Shown: positions 6,692 to 16,488 of the stretch, in pieces
Numbering within the stretch: position 1 is the first letter of the stretch
How the letters are laid out: each line of letters begins with the position of its first letter
NCBI RefSeq assembly: GCF_900101295.1
Contig: NZ_FOIL01000021.1
Span: forward strand, 1-48,904
Length of the DNA: 48,904 bases
Direction: 5' to 3'
Source of the DNA: [Clostridium] aminophilum
GTDB taxonomy: Bacteria > Bacillota > Clostridia > Lachnospirales > Lachnospiraceae
Notes under the pieces: generated by a model
Databases searched by the model: none
Seen by the model: the letters and a program-made list of their open reading frames with translations, nothing else
Told to the model about the DNA's origin: nothing
Position numbers and translations under genes: made by a program

Positions 6692-9600
6692 CAGTCACCT
6701 GCCCTTTCCAGACTGTTGTACACTTCTTCCATTGCACGGATAAGACGGCCCATCTGTTCCCAGTCAAATTCATCCAGCGCATCCATAAACCGCTTCGACA
6801 GCTCCTTGAGTTCCGGATTTCTCACGATCTCCGCAAGCACTTCTCCGTTTTTCAGTGCGGTGTCATAATCATAGATCTCAATGGCGGTCTTCAGTGCAGC
6901 GGTAATTTCACGAAGCTCCGCTTCGGCCTCTGCCTGAGCGGCCCCTTCCTCCTCCGGCGTATTGCCCTGATCCGCCTGTTCCTCCCTGATCAGCGGATCC
7001 GGAACATTCTCCGGCTGGATGAATCCCATCTCGACCTTTGCATCGTAGGAATCTTTCTGCAGTGCATCGATCATTTCGAGAACAGCCGGTGCCTGCTCCC
7101 ACATGCTTTTCAGATCTCCGGTGTCATGGTAGGCCTCCAGAAGAGCCGCCAGACGGCTCAGGTGATCCGCCCCCGCCAGACTGGCAGTGCTCTTTAACTT
7201 ATGCATCTGCATTGAAAAATCATCCGCTTCCCGGTGATAGATCATGAGTTCAAATTTCTCTCTGAGTCTTTCCAGTTCCTTCAGCAGAATTTCCAGAGAA
7301 GTGAAAAATCCTTCCGGCGAACCGCAGAACCGGATTCCGCTCATAACATCGATCTCATCCACACGGAACGTCCATGTCGGAACCGGCGGAAACATTTTCT
7401 GATTCTCACTGTCAATGAGTTCTCTGGTCCGCTCATTCAGGGAATCAGTGATGTCCCTTTGAACCACTTCCACTTTTTCTTTCGGAAGCCACTGCAGAAC
7501 CACTTCCTCCAGACGGTCCGGCTTCACCGGCTTCGGCACGTAGTCGTTAAACCCGGCCTCCAGATACTGTTCCCTCGCTCCTTCGATGGCATTGGCCGTC
7601 AGGCAGATCACCGGCACGGAACGACAGTATTCCGGTTCCATCTTCCGGATATGCTGAAGTGTCTCGATTCCGTCCATATCCGGCATCCGGTAATCCAGCA
7701 GCACCAGATCATAGGTCTTCCGCTTCATCCAGAGAAGACACTCTTCGCCGCCCGACGCCGTGTCGATGTGAAGTCCCGTCTTTTTCAGAAGATCGCTGAT
7801 GACCATCAGATTCATCATCGCATCATCCACCACAAGGATCGACGCATCCGTCGCATGGAAGCTTTCCTGATAATGTCTCTCTTTCCGTTTCTTATTCACA
7901 TTCATCGCATACGATCCGATGGGTTTTCCGTATCCCCTGACCGGAAGATCGAAATAAAAGATCGAACCGACGCCGTAAACGCTCTTGACTTCCAGCCTGC
8001 TGTTCATCTTTTCAAGAATACGCTTCACAATGCTGAGTCCAAGTCCCGTTCCCTGAATCCTCCGGTTCTTTTTGAGGTCCAGGCGTTCAAAGGACTCAAA
8101 GAGTTTCGCCTGATCTTCCCGTTTTACTCCCATGCCGGAATCGATCACGGCAAAATGAAGCGTCAGATCCGTCGGATTCTCAATCGCTTCGTTCAATGCG
8201 AGTTCCTTGCCATTTCCTCCCTTCATGGCACAGCGAAGGAGAACCGTTCCGACCGAGGTATATTTCTGCGAGTTGGTCAGAAGGTTGATCAGAACCTGTT
8301 TGGTTCGCATCACGTCACCGATCAGGTTCTGTGGGATTCTGGGATCGATCTGGCTGTAAAACTTCAGTCCCTTTGACTCAATCCGGTGCCGGATCAGACC
8401 GTCCAGATCGTCCATCAGCGTGCGGAAATCATACTCTTCCTCGATGATCTCCATCTTTCCGGCCTCGATCTTCGAGAAATCCAGAACGTCATTGACCAGG
8501 GAAAGAAGCGTATTGCCTGCCTCCTGAATATTATTCGCATACTCCCGGACCTTCGGAGGCAGATTCTCCTCGCGAAGGATCAGTTCATCCATTCCAAGGA
8601 TCGCATTGATCGGCGTGCGGATCTCATGAGACATATTGGACAAAAATGCCGTCTTCGCCTCGCTCGCCGCCTGCGCGTGACGCGCCATCTCATTCAGCTC
8701 GGAAGTGGTGGTGGTCAGATAGTTCGTGAGACGATCCGCCAGGGTCAGTCCGGCCTCCGCCTCTTTAAAAGAAAGCATCTGGAACATTGCCTCGGAATCG
8801 TGGTCTTTCCGGTCGCCTTCCCGCATCGCCACTGCCACCACCGCACCGCTGAACACGCCGCACACGCCGTGCCACGCGTAGATCTCCCCCGAACTGGTGC
8901 CCGACATCAGCCGGATGTTCGCCCGGAGATAACATTTGATCTCCTCCGATTCCCGGACGCCGAGAAGTCCCGCGCGGCTCGCGCAGCGGTAAAGAAGCAG
9001 CGCTTCCGGACAGAATTCATCGACGGCTTTGCTTCCGCGGTCAGCCTCATGAAGGAGCGCCGAACTGCTTCCGTAGCCGAGCCGGAGAATCTCCCCGTCG
9101 TAGATATCGCCGAAGAAATAAAGTTCTCCCTCCGGCCCGTTGTAGAACGGTACGCGGACAATCGTGGTGTCACCGCGCTCCAGCACCAGCGGAAATTCAT
9201 TGATATTCAGCAGGAAATCCGGCGTATTTTTTACGCCGAGATACCGCTCGTAAAGCTCCACCGCCGGTTTTCCGTCCACACTCAGAAGACAGGTGTCACC
9301 GATCTGTCTCGGCCGGTCTTTGTCCACCGTCGCAACCATGCCGCGGCCAAGCTGTGTCCATCCGAGGCGGTAGTCCATCATGATATTCAGGTTTTCGCCG
9401 GAATACGTGACGGCAAGAATTCCATCCGAAATCAGTTTGTGATTGCTGATAATATAAGGCTGCTCGCCCTTCATCATGTCATCCAGAAAGACGTTTGCCT
9501 TGGTTCCGAAAAAAGCGACATCCTCAAAGCCATCGGAAATCTCGCGGATAAAACGGGAAATCTCCAGCGTATCCCCGTTCACAAAAAGCTGAACTCCCTT

Positions 9601-9963
9601 CAGATTCTTCGTCTGGGAAAGAATATTCCGCAGCTGGAAAATGCAGTCGTCCAGAGTACTTTCATGAAGTTCATAGATGTGGCTCGCAAGATCCGCCGCA
9701 TCGAAAAACAAAAAGCTGACTTTCGCCTCGAACTTGCTGTCAAAATTCAAAAGTCCGAACTGCGATGCCCCGGTGATGATCATCTTCGGATAGGCGCGGT
9801 TTAAAACACGCATGACCTGCGTGATCAGCTCGCGCGGTACCCGGTTGGTATAAATGATCGCGACGGAAGCATTGGCCTGAAGATACTTTGCTTCCAGATC
9901 GACATTGTTCAGCAGCTCGTAGGTATCTCTCTCGTCGTGTACAACGTAGGTTCTCTGTTCCAT
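6691..9963 (-). CDS. FIST-domain hybrid sensor histidine kinase with receiver and Hpt domain
   Basis: 1090 aa, no transmembrane segment seen, so probably cytosolic. Order: N-terminal FIST sensory domain (about 1-390; FIST domains are thought to bind small ligands such as amino acids), a short coil, HisKA with phospho-His446 (FLSNMSHEIRTP), HATPase (GTGLGLSIVKRILEKM), a receiver with Asp757 (LVLLDYRMPDMDG), then an Hpt domain with His921 (MHKLKST). A complete internal His-Asp-His relay is therefore present, with the final Asp on the coupled stand-alone receiver. The C-terminal ~100 residues are acidic and end in a second helical segment. Start ATG 9963 follows AAGGAG. Position near oppABCDF and pgi may hint at nutrient sensing; that is inference. 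Confidence 0.92.
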   Translation of the reverse strand: MEQRTYVVHDERDTYELLNNVDLEAKYLQANASVAIIYTNRVPRELITQVMRVLNRAYPKMIITGASQFGLLNFDSKFEAKVSFLFFDAADLASHIYELHESTLDDCIFQLRNILSQTKNLKGVQLFVNGDTLEISRFIREISDGFEDVAFFGTKANVFLDDMMKGEQPYIISNHKLISDGILAVTYSGENLNIMMDYRLGWTQLGRGMVATVDKDRPRQIGDTCLLSVDGKPAVELYERYLGVKNTPDFLLNINEFPLVLERGDTTIVRVPFYNGPEGELYFFGDIYDGEILRLGYGSSSALLHEADRGSKAVDEFCPEALLLYRCASRAGLLGVRESEEIKCYLRANIRLMSGTSSGEIYAWHGVCGVFSGAVVAVAMREGDRKDHDSEAMFQMLSFKEAEAGLTLADRLTNYLTTTTSELNEMARHAQAASEAKTAFLSNMSHEIRTPINAILGMDELILREENLPPKVREYANNIQEAGNTLLSLVNDVLDFSKIEAGKMEIIEEEYDFRTLMDDLDGLIRHRIESKGLKFYSQIDPRIPQNLIGDVMRTKQVLINLLTNSQKYTSVGTVLLRCAMKGGNGKELALNEAIENPTDLTLHFAVIDSGMGVKREDQAKLFESFERLDLKKNRRIQGTGLGLSIVKRILEKMNSRLEVKSVYGVGSIFYFDLPVRGYGKPIGSYAMNVNKKRKERHYQESFHATDASILVVDDAMMNLMVISDLLKKTGLHIDTASGGEECLLWMKRKTYDLVLLDYRMPDMDGIETLQHIRKMEPEYCRSVPVICLTANAIEGAREQYLEAGFNDYVPKPVKPDRLEEVVLQWLPKEKVEVVQRDITDSLNERTRELIDSENQKMFPPVPTWTFRVDEIDVMSGIRFCGSPEGFFTSLEILLKELERLREKFELMIYHREADDFSMQMHKLKSTASLAGADHLSRLAALLEAYHDTGDLKSMWEQAPAVLEMIDALQKDSYDAKVEMGFIQPENVPDPLIREEQADQGNTPEEEGAAQAEAEAELREITAALKTAIEIYDYDTALKNGEVLAEIVRNPELKELSKRFMDALDEFDWEQMGRLIRAMEEVYNSLERAGD

Positions 9964-10280
9964 GTGGTCTCCTTATTCTGCCACGGTCATCCCGGCTTTC
10001 CGGTGAATTTCTCTTCCGATCCGGGCGGAAACGGCACAAGTCTCCTGTAACGTCGCTCTCCTGCGGTTCACTCGCTGTTCTCATTCTGCTCTCGAACTGT
10101 TTTCGTGCCGTTTTATACTGTTTCGTATCCGTTAATTTGCTGTTCGTTTTCCAAAACACACGTTATCGTTTTTATATCGACGGGAGAAAGGCACATTATA
10201 AAGCTTCCCTATGAGAAAATCCATCGCTTTGTTAATCTTTTTACAAATTTCTGAATGGGCCCTCTATCACACGGAAAAAA

Positions 10281-10289
10281 TGGTATAAT
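10281..10289 (+). promoter_or_regulatory. Extended -10 promoter of pgi
   Basis: TGGTATAAT at 10281-10289, an extended -10 element (TGn) with no good -35, about 45 nt before the pgi start. The remaining gap back to the kinase (9964-10280) holds AT-rich sequence with -10-like boxes for the divergent kinase (for example TATAAT on the minus strand near 10195-10202) but nothing firmer. Confidence 0.6.
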
Positions 10290-10335
10290 ATCACCATAAT
10301 TACGGACACAAATTACGATCAGGGAGGAAGCGAAC

Positions 10336-11919
10336 ATGGCAGTAGAATGGAAAAATCTGGATACCCTCGCATCTTACGAGGCACTTCAGAAGGAATCGAC
10401 GGTCGATCTCGCATCGGCCATGACCGGCGAATCCGGCGAAAAGCGCGCAAAGACATATCAGATTCCGATGGCGGAGGGACTCTCCTATAACTATGCGGCA
10501 AAGTGCGTTGATGACCGTATTCTTGCCGCTCTGGCAAAGCTGGCGGAGGAAGCGCAGCTCTCCGAGAAATTTGCCGCTCTCTATAACGGCGAAGTGATCA
10601 ATACCGGCGAAAAGCGTCTGGTACTCCACCACCTCTGCCGCGGTCAGCTGGGCGAAGCCGTTCAGGCGGACGGCACCGACAAGCGGGCATTCTATGTGGA
10701 GCAGCAGGAACGGATCGCCGCATTTGCAGACAGGGTTCATAACGGAGAAATCACCAACGAAAAGGGTGAGAAGTTTACGGAAGTCGTTCAGATCGGCATC
10801 GGCGGCTCTGACCTCGGCCCGAGAGCGATGTACCTTGCTCTGGAAAACTGGGCAAAAACCACCGGCAATATGAAGATGAGCGCAAAGTTCATCTCCAACG
10901 TGGATCCGGATGATGCCGCGGCAGTTCTTGCATCCTGCGACATTGCGCACGCCATCTTCATCCTTGTGTCCAAGTCGGGAACCACTCTGGAGACCCTGAC
11001 CAACGAATCTTTTGTAAAAGACGCACTGACAAAGGGCGGCTTCGATCCGGCAAAGCATATGATCGCGGTCACCAGTGAGACGTCTCCTCTGGCGAAAAAT
11101 GCCGGCTATCTCGACGCGTTCTATATGGACGACTATATCGGCGGCCGCTACTCGTCCTCGTCCGCAGTCGGCGGCGCGGTTCTCTCCCTCGCCTTTGGCC
11201 CGAAGGTCTTCGCGGATTTCCTTTGCGGCGCTCACGAGGCGGATGTCACGGCCAAAGAGACCGATCCGTTAAAGAATCCGGCCATGCTGGATGCTCTGAT
11301 CGGGGTCTACGAGCGGAATATTCTCGGTTACGGCGCAACGGCGGTCCTTCCGTATTCTCAGGCGCTCTCCCGCTTCCCGGCACATCTCCAGCAGGCGGAT
11401 ATGGAGTCCAACGGAAAATCCGTCAACCGCTTCGGCGAACCGGTTTCCTATGTGACCGGTCCGGTCATCTTCGGTGAGCCGGGCACCAACGGTCAGCACT
11501 CCTTCTATCAGCTCCTTCATCAGGGAACAGACATTGTCCCTCTTCAGTTCGTCGGGTTCCGGAAGAGTCAGATCGGTTCGGATGTTGTGATTGAGAATTC
11601 TACCAGCCAGCAGAAGCTCTGTGCCAATGTCGCAGCGCAGATCGTGGCCTTTGCCTGCGGAAAGCAAGATGATAACAAGAATAAGGATTTCAAGGGCGGC
11701 AGACCGTCCAGCATCATCGTCGGCGACCAGCTGACACCGGCATCCCTCGGCGCTCTGCTGGCACATTTCGAAAATAAAATCATGTTCCAGGGCTTCCTTT
11801 GGAACGTGAATTCCTTTGATCAGGAGGGCGTTCAGCTCGGAAAGCTGCTTGCGAAGAAAGTCCTGGCACATGATACAGATGGGGCTTTGAAAGTTTACAG
11901 TGATCTTCTGAACATCTGA
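10336..11919 (+). CDS. pgi: Glucose-6-phosphate isomerase
   Basis: Interconverts glucose-6-phosphate and fructose-6-phosphate in glycolysis. Seen: the phosphate-binding GIGGSDLGPRAM, SKSGTTLETLTN, the GGRYSSSSAVGG signature block, ESNGKSV and the C-terminal FDQEGVQLGKLLAKK. At 527 aa it belongs to the longer Pgi type rather than the ~450-aa Bacillus type. Start ATG 10336 with GGGAGGAAG upstream. Transcribed towards aspA; the two stop codons are directly adjacent (TGATCA), leaving no room for a terminator between them. Confidence 0.97.
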   Translation: MAVEWKNLDTLASYEALQKESTVDLASAMTGESGEKRAKTYQIPMAEGLSYNYAAKCVDDRILAALAKLAEEAQLSEKFAALYNGEVINTGEKRLVLHHLCRGQLGEAVQADGTDKRAFYVEQQERIAAFADRVHNGEITNEKGEKFTEVVQIGIGGSDLGPRAMYLALENWAKTTGNMKMSAKFISNVDPDDAAAVLASCDIAHAIFILVSKSGTTLETLTNESFVKDALTKGGFDPAKHMIAVTSETSPLAKNAGYLDAFYMDDYIGGRYSSSSAVGGAVLSLAFGPKVFADFLCGAHEADVTAKETDPLKNPAMLDALIGVYERNILGYGATAVLPYSQALSRFPAHLQQADMESNGKSVNRFGEPVSYVTGPVIFGEPGTNGQHSFYQLLHQGTDIVPLQFVGFRKSQIGSDVVIENSTSQQKLCANVAAQIVAFACGKQDDNKNKDFKGGRPSSIIVGDQLTPASLGALLAHFENKIMFQGFLWNVNSFDQEGVQLGKLLAKKVLAHDTDGALKVYSDLLNI

Positions 11920-13353
11920 TCAGTTTTTCAGAATATCCATCGGATCTTTTCCCCGGATACCGGGTTTTGTCATGGTATACGGGTCCAGAATATCTTTTAA
12001 CTGTTCTTCCGTCATCAGTTTTTTCTGAAGAATCAGGTCCCGCACGGAGGCATTGCTGCGCAATGCCTCTTTTGCTATATTCGCCGCCGTCTCATACCCC
12101 ACGTAAGGACAGATCGCAGTGATGATGCCGATGCTGTTCTCGACCATTTCACGGCAGTGTTCTTCATTGGCTGTAATGCCGGTAATACAGTTGTCCACCA
12201 GCGTCCGGACCGCGTTGGTCAGCGTCTGGATCGACTCAAAGAGCTTGTAGAAGATCACCGGCTCAAATGCATTCAGTTCCAGCTGACCGGCTTCCGTCGC
12301 CATGGCGATCGTCATATCGTTGCCGATGATGTTGAAGGCGACCTGATTCACCACCTCGGGGATGACCGGATTGATCTTGCCCGGCATGATGGAGGAACCG
12401 TTCTGCTTGGCCGGAAGGTTGATCTCGCAGAAACCGGTTCGCGGTCCGGAAGACATGAGCCGCAGGTCATTGCACATCTTCGAGAGATTGACCGCGCAGC
12501 TCTTCACGATACCGGAAACCATGGCGTAGTTGTCCAGATTCTGCGTCGCGTCGATGGTGTCATAGCTCTGCACCAGTTCTTCACCGCTGATGGTGGACGT
12601 GTTCTTCACCACGCGGCGGAAATATGCCGTGTCGGCGTTCAGTCCCGTTCCGATGGCGGTTCCGCCAAGATTCAGGGACCGGACTTCTTCTTTCGCCGCC
12701 TCAAAGCGGCCGATATCCCTGCGGATTCCCCCCGCATAGGCGTGAAACTCCTGTCCGAGACGGATCGGAACCGCATCCTGCAGCTGGGTGCGTCCCATCT
12801 TGATGACGGAATCGAATTCCGCCGCCTTCGCGAGAAGCGCCTCTTCCAGCCGGTTCAGCTGTTCCTGCGCATTTTCCAGCAGTGTCAGCGTCGTCATTTT
12901 TCCACAGGACGGAAAGACATCATTCGTCGACTGACCGCAGTTGACATCGTCGTTCGGATTGATGACCGAATAGTCGCCTTTTTTCCCGCCCATGAGTTCA
13001 ATCGCGCGGTTGGCGATGACCTCGTTAGCGTTCATATTCAGCGACGTCCCGGCGCCGCCCTGAATCGGATCGACGATAAACTGATCGTGAAGCCTGCCTT
13101 TGATGATCTCATCGCAGGCGCGGACGATGGCGTCCGCCTTGTCTCGGCTCAGAACGCCGACCTCGCAGTTTGTGATGGCGGCGGCTTTTTTAATCTGCGC
13201 CACACTCACGATGAGCTGGGAATGAATTTTCAGCCCTGTAATGTGGAAATTCTCATACGCGCGGAGCGTCTGCACCCCGTAATAGGCTTCTTCCGGAACT
13301 TCCTTTTCACCGATGGAATCGTGTTCCAGACGATAACCTTCTCTGACTTCCAT
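11920..13353 (-). CDS. aspA: Aspartate ammonia-lyase
   Basis: Deaminates aspartate to fumarate and ammonia. Seen: the N-terminal LEHDSIGEKEVPEEAYYGVQTLRA typical of AspA, GTSLNMNANEVIANRA, and the superfamily signature SSIMPGKINPVIPE. 477 aa. An in-frame upstream ATG exists at 13419, but the ATG at 13353 has an AAGGAGG site at proper spacing and begins where the family begins. Alternative fumarase is less likely, given the N-terminal match to aspartases. Upstream lies a dispersed repeat; the oppF gene ends 175 bp before it in the same direction, so a shared transcript is possible. Confidence 0.93.
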   Translation of the reverse strand: MEVREGYRLEHDSIGEKEVPEEAYYGVQTLRAYENFHITGLKIHSQLIVSVAQIKKAAAITNCEVGVLSRDKADAIVRACDEIIKGRLHDQFIVDPIQGGAGTSLNMNANEVIANRAIELMGGKKGDYSVINPNDDVNCGQSTNDVFPSCGKMTTLTLLENAQEQLNRLEEALLAKAAEFDSVIKMGRTQLQDAVPIRLGQEFHAYAGGIRRDIGRFEAAKEEVRSLNLGGTAIGTGLNADTAYFRRVVKNTSTISGEELVQSYDTIDATQNLDNYAMVSGIVKSCAVNLSKMCNDLRLMSSGPRTGFCEINLPAKQNGSSIMPGKINPVIPEVVNQVAFNIIGNDMTIAMATEAGQLELNAFEPVIFYKLFESIQTLTNAVRTLVDNCITGITANEEHCREMVENSIGIITAICPYVGYETAANIAKEALRSNASVRDLILQKKLMTEEQLKDILDPYTMTKPGIRGKDPMDILKN

Positions 13354-13387
13354 TATGAAGATCCTCCTTGTATGGATTTTCTTGTTT

Positions 13388-13485
13388 ACGCGGCTCCCCG
13401 CCAAAGTCCGGGCTTGCATATGACCTTGGCTGCCGCCGCAGGAACGGACCAGAACCGCGAAGCGTGTTTCGGCCCGTTTCGTTAT
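13388..13485. repeat. Dispersed GC-rich intergenic repeat, copy B
   Basis: Aligns with 1512-1606 in the same orientation (see copy A). Part of it (ACGGCCGAAACACGCTT-like) recurs in inverted orientation at about 19417-19440 in the oppA leader. Fills the oppF-aspA gap. Confidence 0.6.
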
Positions 13486-13527
13486 CGGAATGTCCCGTAT
13501 TATCCGGAATTTTCCTTTTGCCTGTGA

Positions 13528-14484
13528 TTACTCCGCCAGATGGCAGGCCACGAAATGATCCGGTCTGAGCTCGCGCAGCTCCGGAACTTTCTCCCTGCAG
13601 ATATCACAGCACTTCGGGCATCTAGTGTGGAACGGACACCCCTTAGGTTTATTGATGGGGCTCGGGATATCTCCCGTGATGATGGTTCGCTCCTTTCTCT
13701 TTTCCTGATCCGGATTCGGAATCGGCACGGAAGCCAGAAGTCCCTGGGAATACGGATGGAGGGTCTCCCGGTAGAGCTCATCACTGGACGCCAGCTCCAC
13801 GATGGATCCGAGATACATGACCGCGATGCGGTCCGAAATGTATTTGACAATATTCAGATCATGGGCGATGAAGAGATACGTCAGCCCCATTTCCTTCTGC
13901 ATCTTCCGGAGAAGATTGATAACCTGCGCCTGAATCGACACATCCAGCGCGGAGATCGGCTCGTCACAGACGATGAACTCCGGCTCGATCGCCAGCGCCC
14001 GGGCGATGCCGATACGCTGTCTCTGTCCTCCCGAGAACTCGTGGGGGAAGCGGTTCGCATGCTCCCGGTTCAGTCCGACTGTGTCAAGAAGCTGGGCAAC
14101 ACGTTCCCGACGTTTCTGGACGTCGTACATATTGTGAATCTCCATTCCCTCGGCGATGATCTGTCCAACCGTCATGCGGGTGTCCAGCGACGCGTAGGGA
14201 TCCTGGAAAATAATCTGGGCCTTTTTGGTAAATTCAAACCGCTCTTCCGCCGTATGCAGCACCAACGGTTTTCCGTCGTAAAACAGATCGCCCTTTGTCG
14301 CATTGTAGATTCCCATCAGCGTTCTTCCCAGCGTGGATTTTCCGCAGCCGGATTCTCCGACAAGCCCCAGGGTCTCTCCCTTATAGATTGTGAGATTGAC
14401 ATCTTCCACCGCATGAAGGAGTCTTCCTCCGCTCACGCGGAAATATTTGCAGATATGCTCTGCTCTCATCAATTCCTGACTCAT
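13528..14484 (-). CDS. oppF: Oligopeptide ABC transporter ATP-binding protein OppF
   Basis: One of two ATPase subunits of the peptide importer. Seen: Walker A GESGCGKSTLGR, signature FSGGQRQRIGIARAL, Walker B FIVCDEPISALD, H-loop FIAHDL, and the C-terminal oligopeptide-type extension with a CPFHTRCPKCCDIC Cys cluster, which in this family can carry an Fe-S cluster. 318 aa. Its ATG overlaps the oppD stop (ATGA). Confidence 0.95.
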   Translation of the reverse strand: MSQELMRAEHICKYFRVSGGRLLHAVEDVNLTIYKGETLGLVGESGCGKSTLGRTLMGIYNATKGDLFYDGKPLVLHTAEERFEFTKKAQIIFQDPYASLDTRMTVGQIIAEGMEIHNMYDVQKRRERVAQLLDTVGLNREHANRFPHEFSGGQRQRIGIARALAIEPEFIVCDEPISALDVSIQAQVINLLRKMQKEMGLTYLFIAHDLNIVKYISDRIAVMYLGSIVELASSDELYRETLHPYSQGLLASVPIPNPDQEKRKERTIITGDIPSPINKPKGCPFHTRCPKCCDICREKVPELRELRPDHFVACHLAE

Positions 14485-15485
14485 GCCTTATCCGCTCCTT
14501 CCTTCGGGCAATCCGGGTGCAGCAGCCAGCAGGACGCCTTGTGTCCTTCTTCGATGACGAATTCCGGCGGCTGTTTTTCCTTACAGATTTTCATGCAGCT
14601 GCTGCATCTTGCCGCAAAACCGCATCCCTTCGGCGGAACCAGAAGGTAGGGAGGCGTTCCCGGAATGGAGACCAGAACCTCGTCCTTCGTGGTATCCGGG
14701 GACGGAAGGCTCTTTATGAGCGCCTTGGTATACGGGTGCTGCGGGTTATAGAAGATCTGCTTTGTATCGCCGGTCTCCATGATCATTCCGGCATACATGA
14801 CCACAACACGGTCGGCGGATCCGGCAACGACACCCAGATCATGGGTGATCAGGATGATCGCTGTATTGATCTTCTCTCTCAGTTCATTCAGGAGCTCCAT
14901 AATCTGTGCCTGAATCGTCACATCCAGCGCGGTGGTCGGTTCATCCGCGATCAGAAGCTTCGGATTGCAGGACAATGCCATCGCAATCATGGCCCTCTGC
15001 CGCATACCGCCCGAGAACTCATGGGGATACTGCTTTGCGCGGTCTTCCGGATTCGGAATGTTGACCTGCTTCAGGCACTCGACCGCACGCTGAAACATGT
15101 TGTCCTTTGACATCTTCTTGTGAAGATTTTCCGTCTCCACAACCTGCTTTCCCACCTGCATGGTCGGATTCATGCAGGTCATCGGATCCTGGAAGATCAT
15201 GGCGACCTCTCGTCCTCGAATCTTCTGCATCTCTGCCTCCGTCGCCGCGACGATGTCTTTTCCATCCAGAAGAATCGATCCCTCTTTGATTCTCGCCGGC
15301 GGCATCGGATTCAGCTTCATAATGGTCTGCGCGGTAACCGATTTTCCGGATCCGGACTCTCCGACGATGGCAACGACCTCTCCCTCATCCACATGGAAGC
15401 TGACGCCGCGGACCGCCTGAACCTCTCCGGCATAGGTGTCGAATGACACCTTTAAATTCTTTACATCCAATAATCTTTTTCCCAT
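14481..15485 (-). CDS. oppD: Oligopeptide ABC transporter ATP-binding protein OppD
   Basis: Partner ATPase of OppF. Seen: Walker A GESGSGKSVTAQ, signature FSGGMRQRAMIAMAL, Walker B LLIADEPTTALD, ITHDLGVV, and a C-terminal CGFAARCSSCMKIC cluster. 334 aa. Ribosome site AAGGAG lies inside the last codons of oppC. Overlaps oppF by 4 nt. Confidence 0.95.
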   Translation of the reverse strand: MGKRLLDVKNLKVSFDTYAGEVQAVRGVSFHVDEGEVVAIVGESGSGKSVTAQTIMKLNPMPPARIKEGSILLDGKDIVAATEAEMQKIRGREVAMIFQDPMTCMNPTMQVGKQVVETENLHKKMSKDNMFQRAVECLKQVNIPNPEDRAKQYPHEFSGGMRQRAMIAMALSCNPKLLIADEPTTALDVTIQAQIMELLNELREKINTAIILITHDLGVVAGSADRVVVMYAGMIMETGDTKQIFYNPQHPYTKALIKSLPSPDTTKDEVLVSIPGTPPYLLVPPKGCGFAARCSSCMKICKEKQPPEFVIEEGHKASCWLLHPDCPKEGADKA

Positions 15486-15489
15486 GAAC

Positions 15490-16485
15490 TTATCTCCTTA
15501 ACTTCGGATCAAATGCGTCTCTCAGGCCGTCTCCAAACAGGTTGAAGGCGAGCATGGTCAGAGAGATACAGATCGCCGGAATCATCAGCTGGTACGGATA
15601 GACGCGGAAGTTCTCGATACCGAGCTGGGCAAGCGAACCCCAGGAACACATCGGAAGCTGCACGCCGAGACCGACGTAGCTCAGATATGCCTCGGAGAAG
15701 ATCGCTGCCGGGATCGCCAGAGTGACGCGGACGATCATGACCGAAAGAGTATTCGGGATCAGATGCTTTGCAATAATGCGGCTGGGGCTTGCACCCAATG
15801 CCTTTGCCGCCGTGATGAATTCCTGTTCTTTCAGAGCCACCACCTGACCTCGGACAAGCCTTGCCATCGGAATCCATCCCACCAGCGAGTATGCCACGAT
15901 GATGGTGATCATGCCCGGTTTCAGGATCATCATGAGAAGGATGACAATGATCAGATACGGGATACCGTTGATGATCTCAAGAATTCTCATCATGATGATA
16001 TCCGCCGTTCCGCCGAAGTATCCGGAGATACCGCCGTAGACCGCGCCGAGTACCAGATCCACGATCGCGCTGACCACCGCGATGGTCAGAGAGACGCGTC
16101 CGCCCATCCAGGCTCTCGTAAAGATATCACGCCCGAGGGTATCCGTCCCGAACAGATGAATGTGACCGCAGCCGCTGGCACCGGCTTCATTGCAGACCGA
16201 AAACATCGGCGCATTGGTATGGGTATAGTGCTGCTCGCGGAAATCAAAGGGCGAGATCATCGGTGCAAGGACCGACATCAGCACCATGATGAGAAGAACC
16301 ACCAGACAGGCCATCGCAATCCGGTTTTTCTTCAGTCTCCGGATGGCATCCTGAAAGGAGGTGAGACTCGGTCTGTTGGTTTCTTCTCCCTCGCTGGCCG
16401 ATGCGCCGATGTGCTCAAACTCCGAAGCATCGATATGGGAAAACTCTTGTTCCGCTGACTGATTGATGTTTTTTTCCATTTCCAT
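15490..16485 (-). CDS. oppC: Oligopeptide ABC transporter permease OppC
   Basis: Inner-membrane permease with six hydrophobic segments and the EAA-type cytoplasmic loop (TAAKALGASPSRIIAKHLIPN). An N-terminal cytosolic tail of about 50 residues precedes the first membrane helix, as is common for OppC/DppC. 331 aa. Start at 16485 with GGAGGG about 9 nt upstream; a second ATG two codons later is possible. The periplasm-facing loop with CNEAGASGCGHIHLFGTD matches DppC/OppC proteins. Confidence 0.93.
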   Translation of the reverse strand: MEMEKNINQSAEQEFSHIDASEFEHIGASASEGEETNRPSLTSFQDAIRRLKKNRIAMACLVVLLIMVLMSVLAPMISPFDFREQHYTHTNAPMFSVCNEAGASGCGHIHLFGTDTLGRDIFTRAWMGGRVSLTIAVVSAIVDLVLGAVYGGISGYFGGTADIIMMRILEIINGIPYLIIVILLMMILKPGMITIIVAYSLVGWIPMARLVRGQVVALKEQEFITAAKALGASPSRIIAKHLIPNTLSVMIVRVTLAIPAAIFSEAYLSYVGLGVQLPMCSWGSLAQLGIENFRVYPYQLMIPAICISLTMLAFNLFGDGLRDAFDPKLRR

Positions 16486-16488
16486 CTC

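Noticed and set aside
8386-9804. Long plus-strand ORF of 472 codons
   Set aside because: Shadow of the hybrid kinase on the other strand; basic, repetitive composition and no ribosome site.
10185-10205. Sigma-D-like promoter for the hybrid kinase (GTCGATAT)
   Set aside because: The -35 element is poor and AT-rich -10-like boxes are common here; too weak to list.
12157-13527. Plus-strand ORF of 456 codons
   Set aside because: Antisense to aspA with no plausible protein features.
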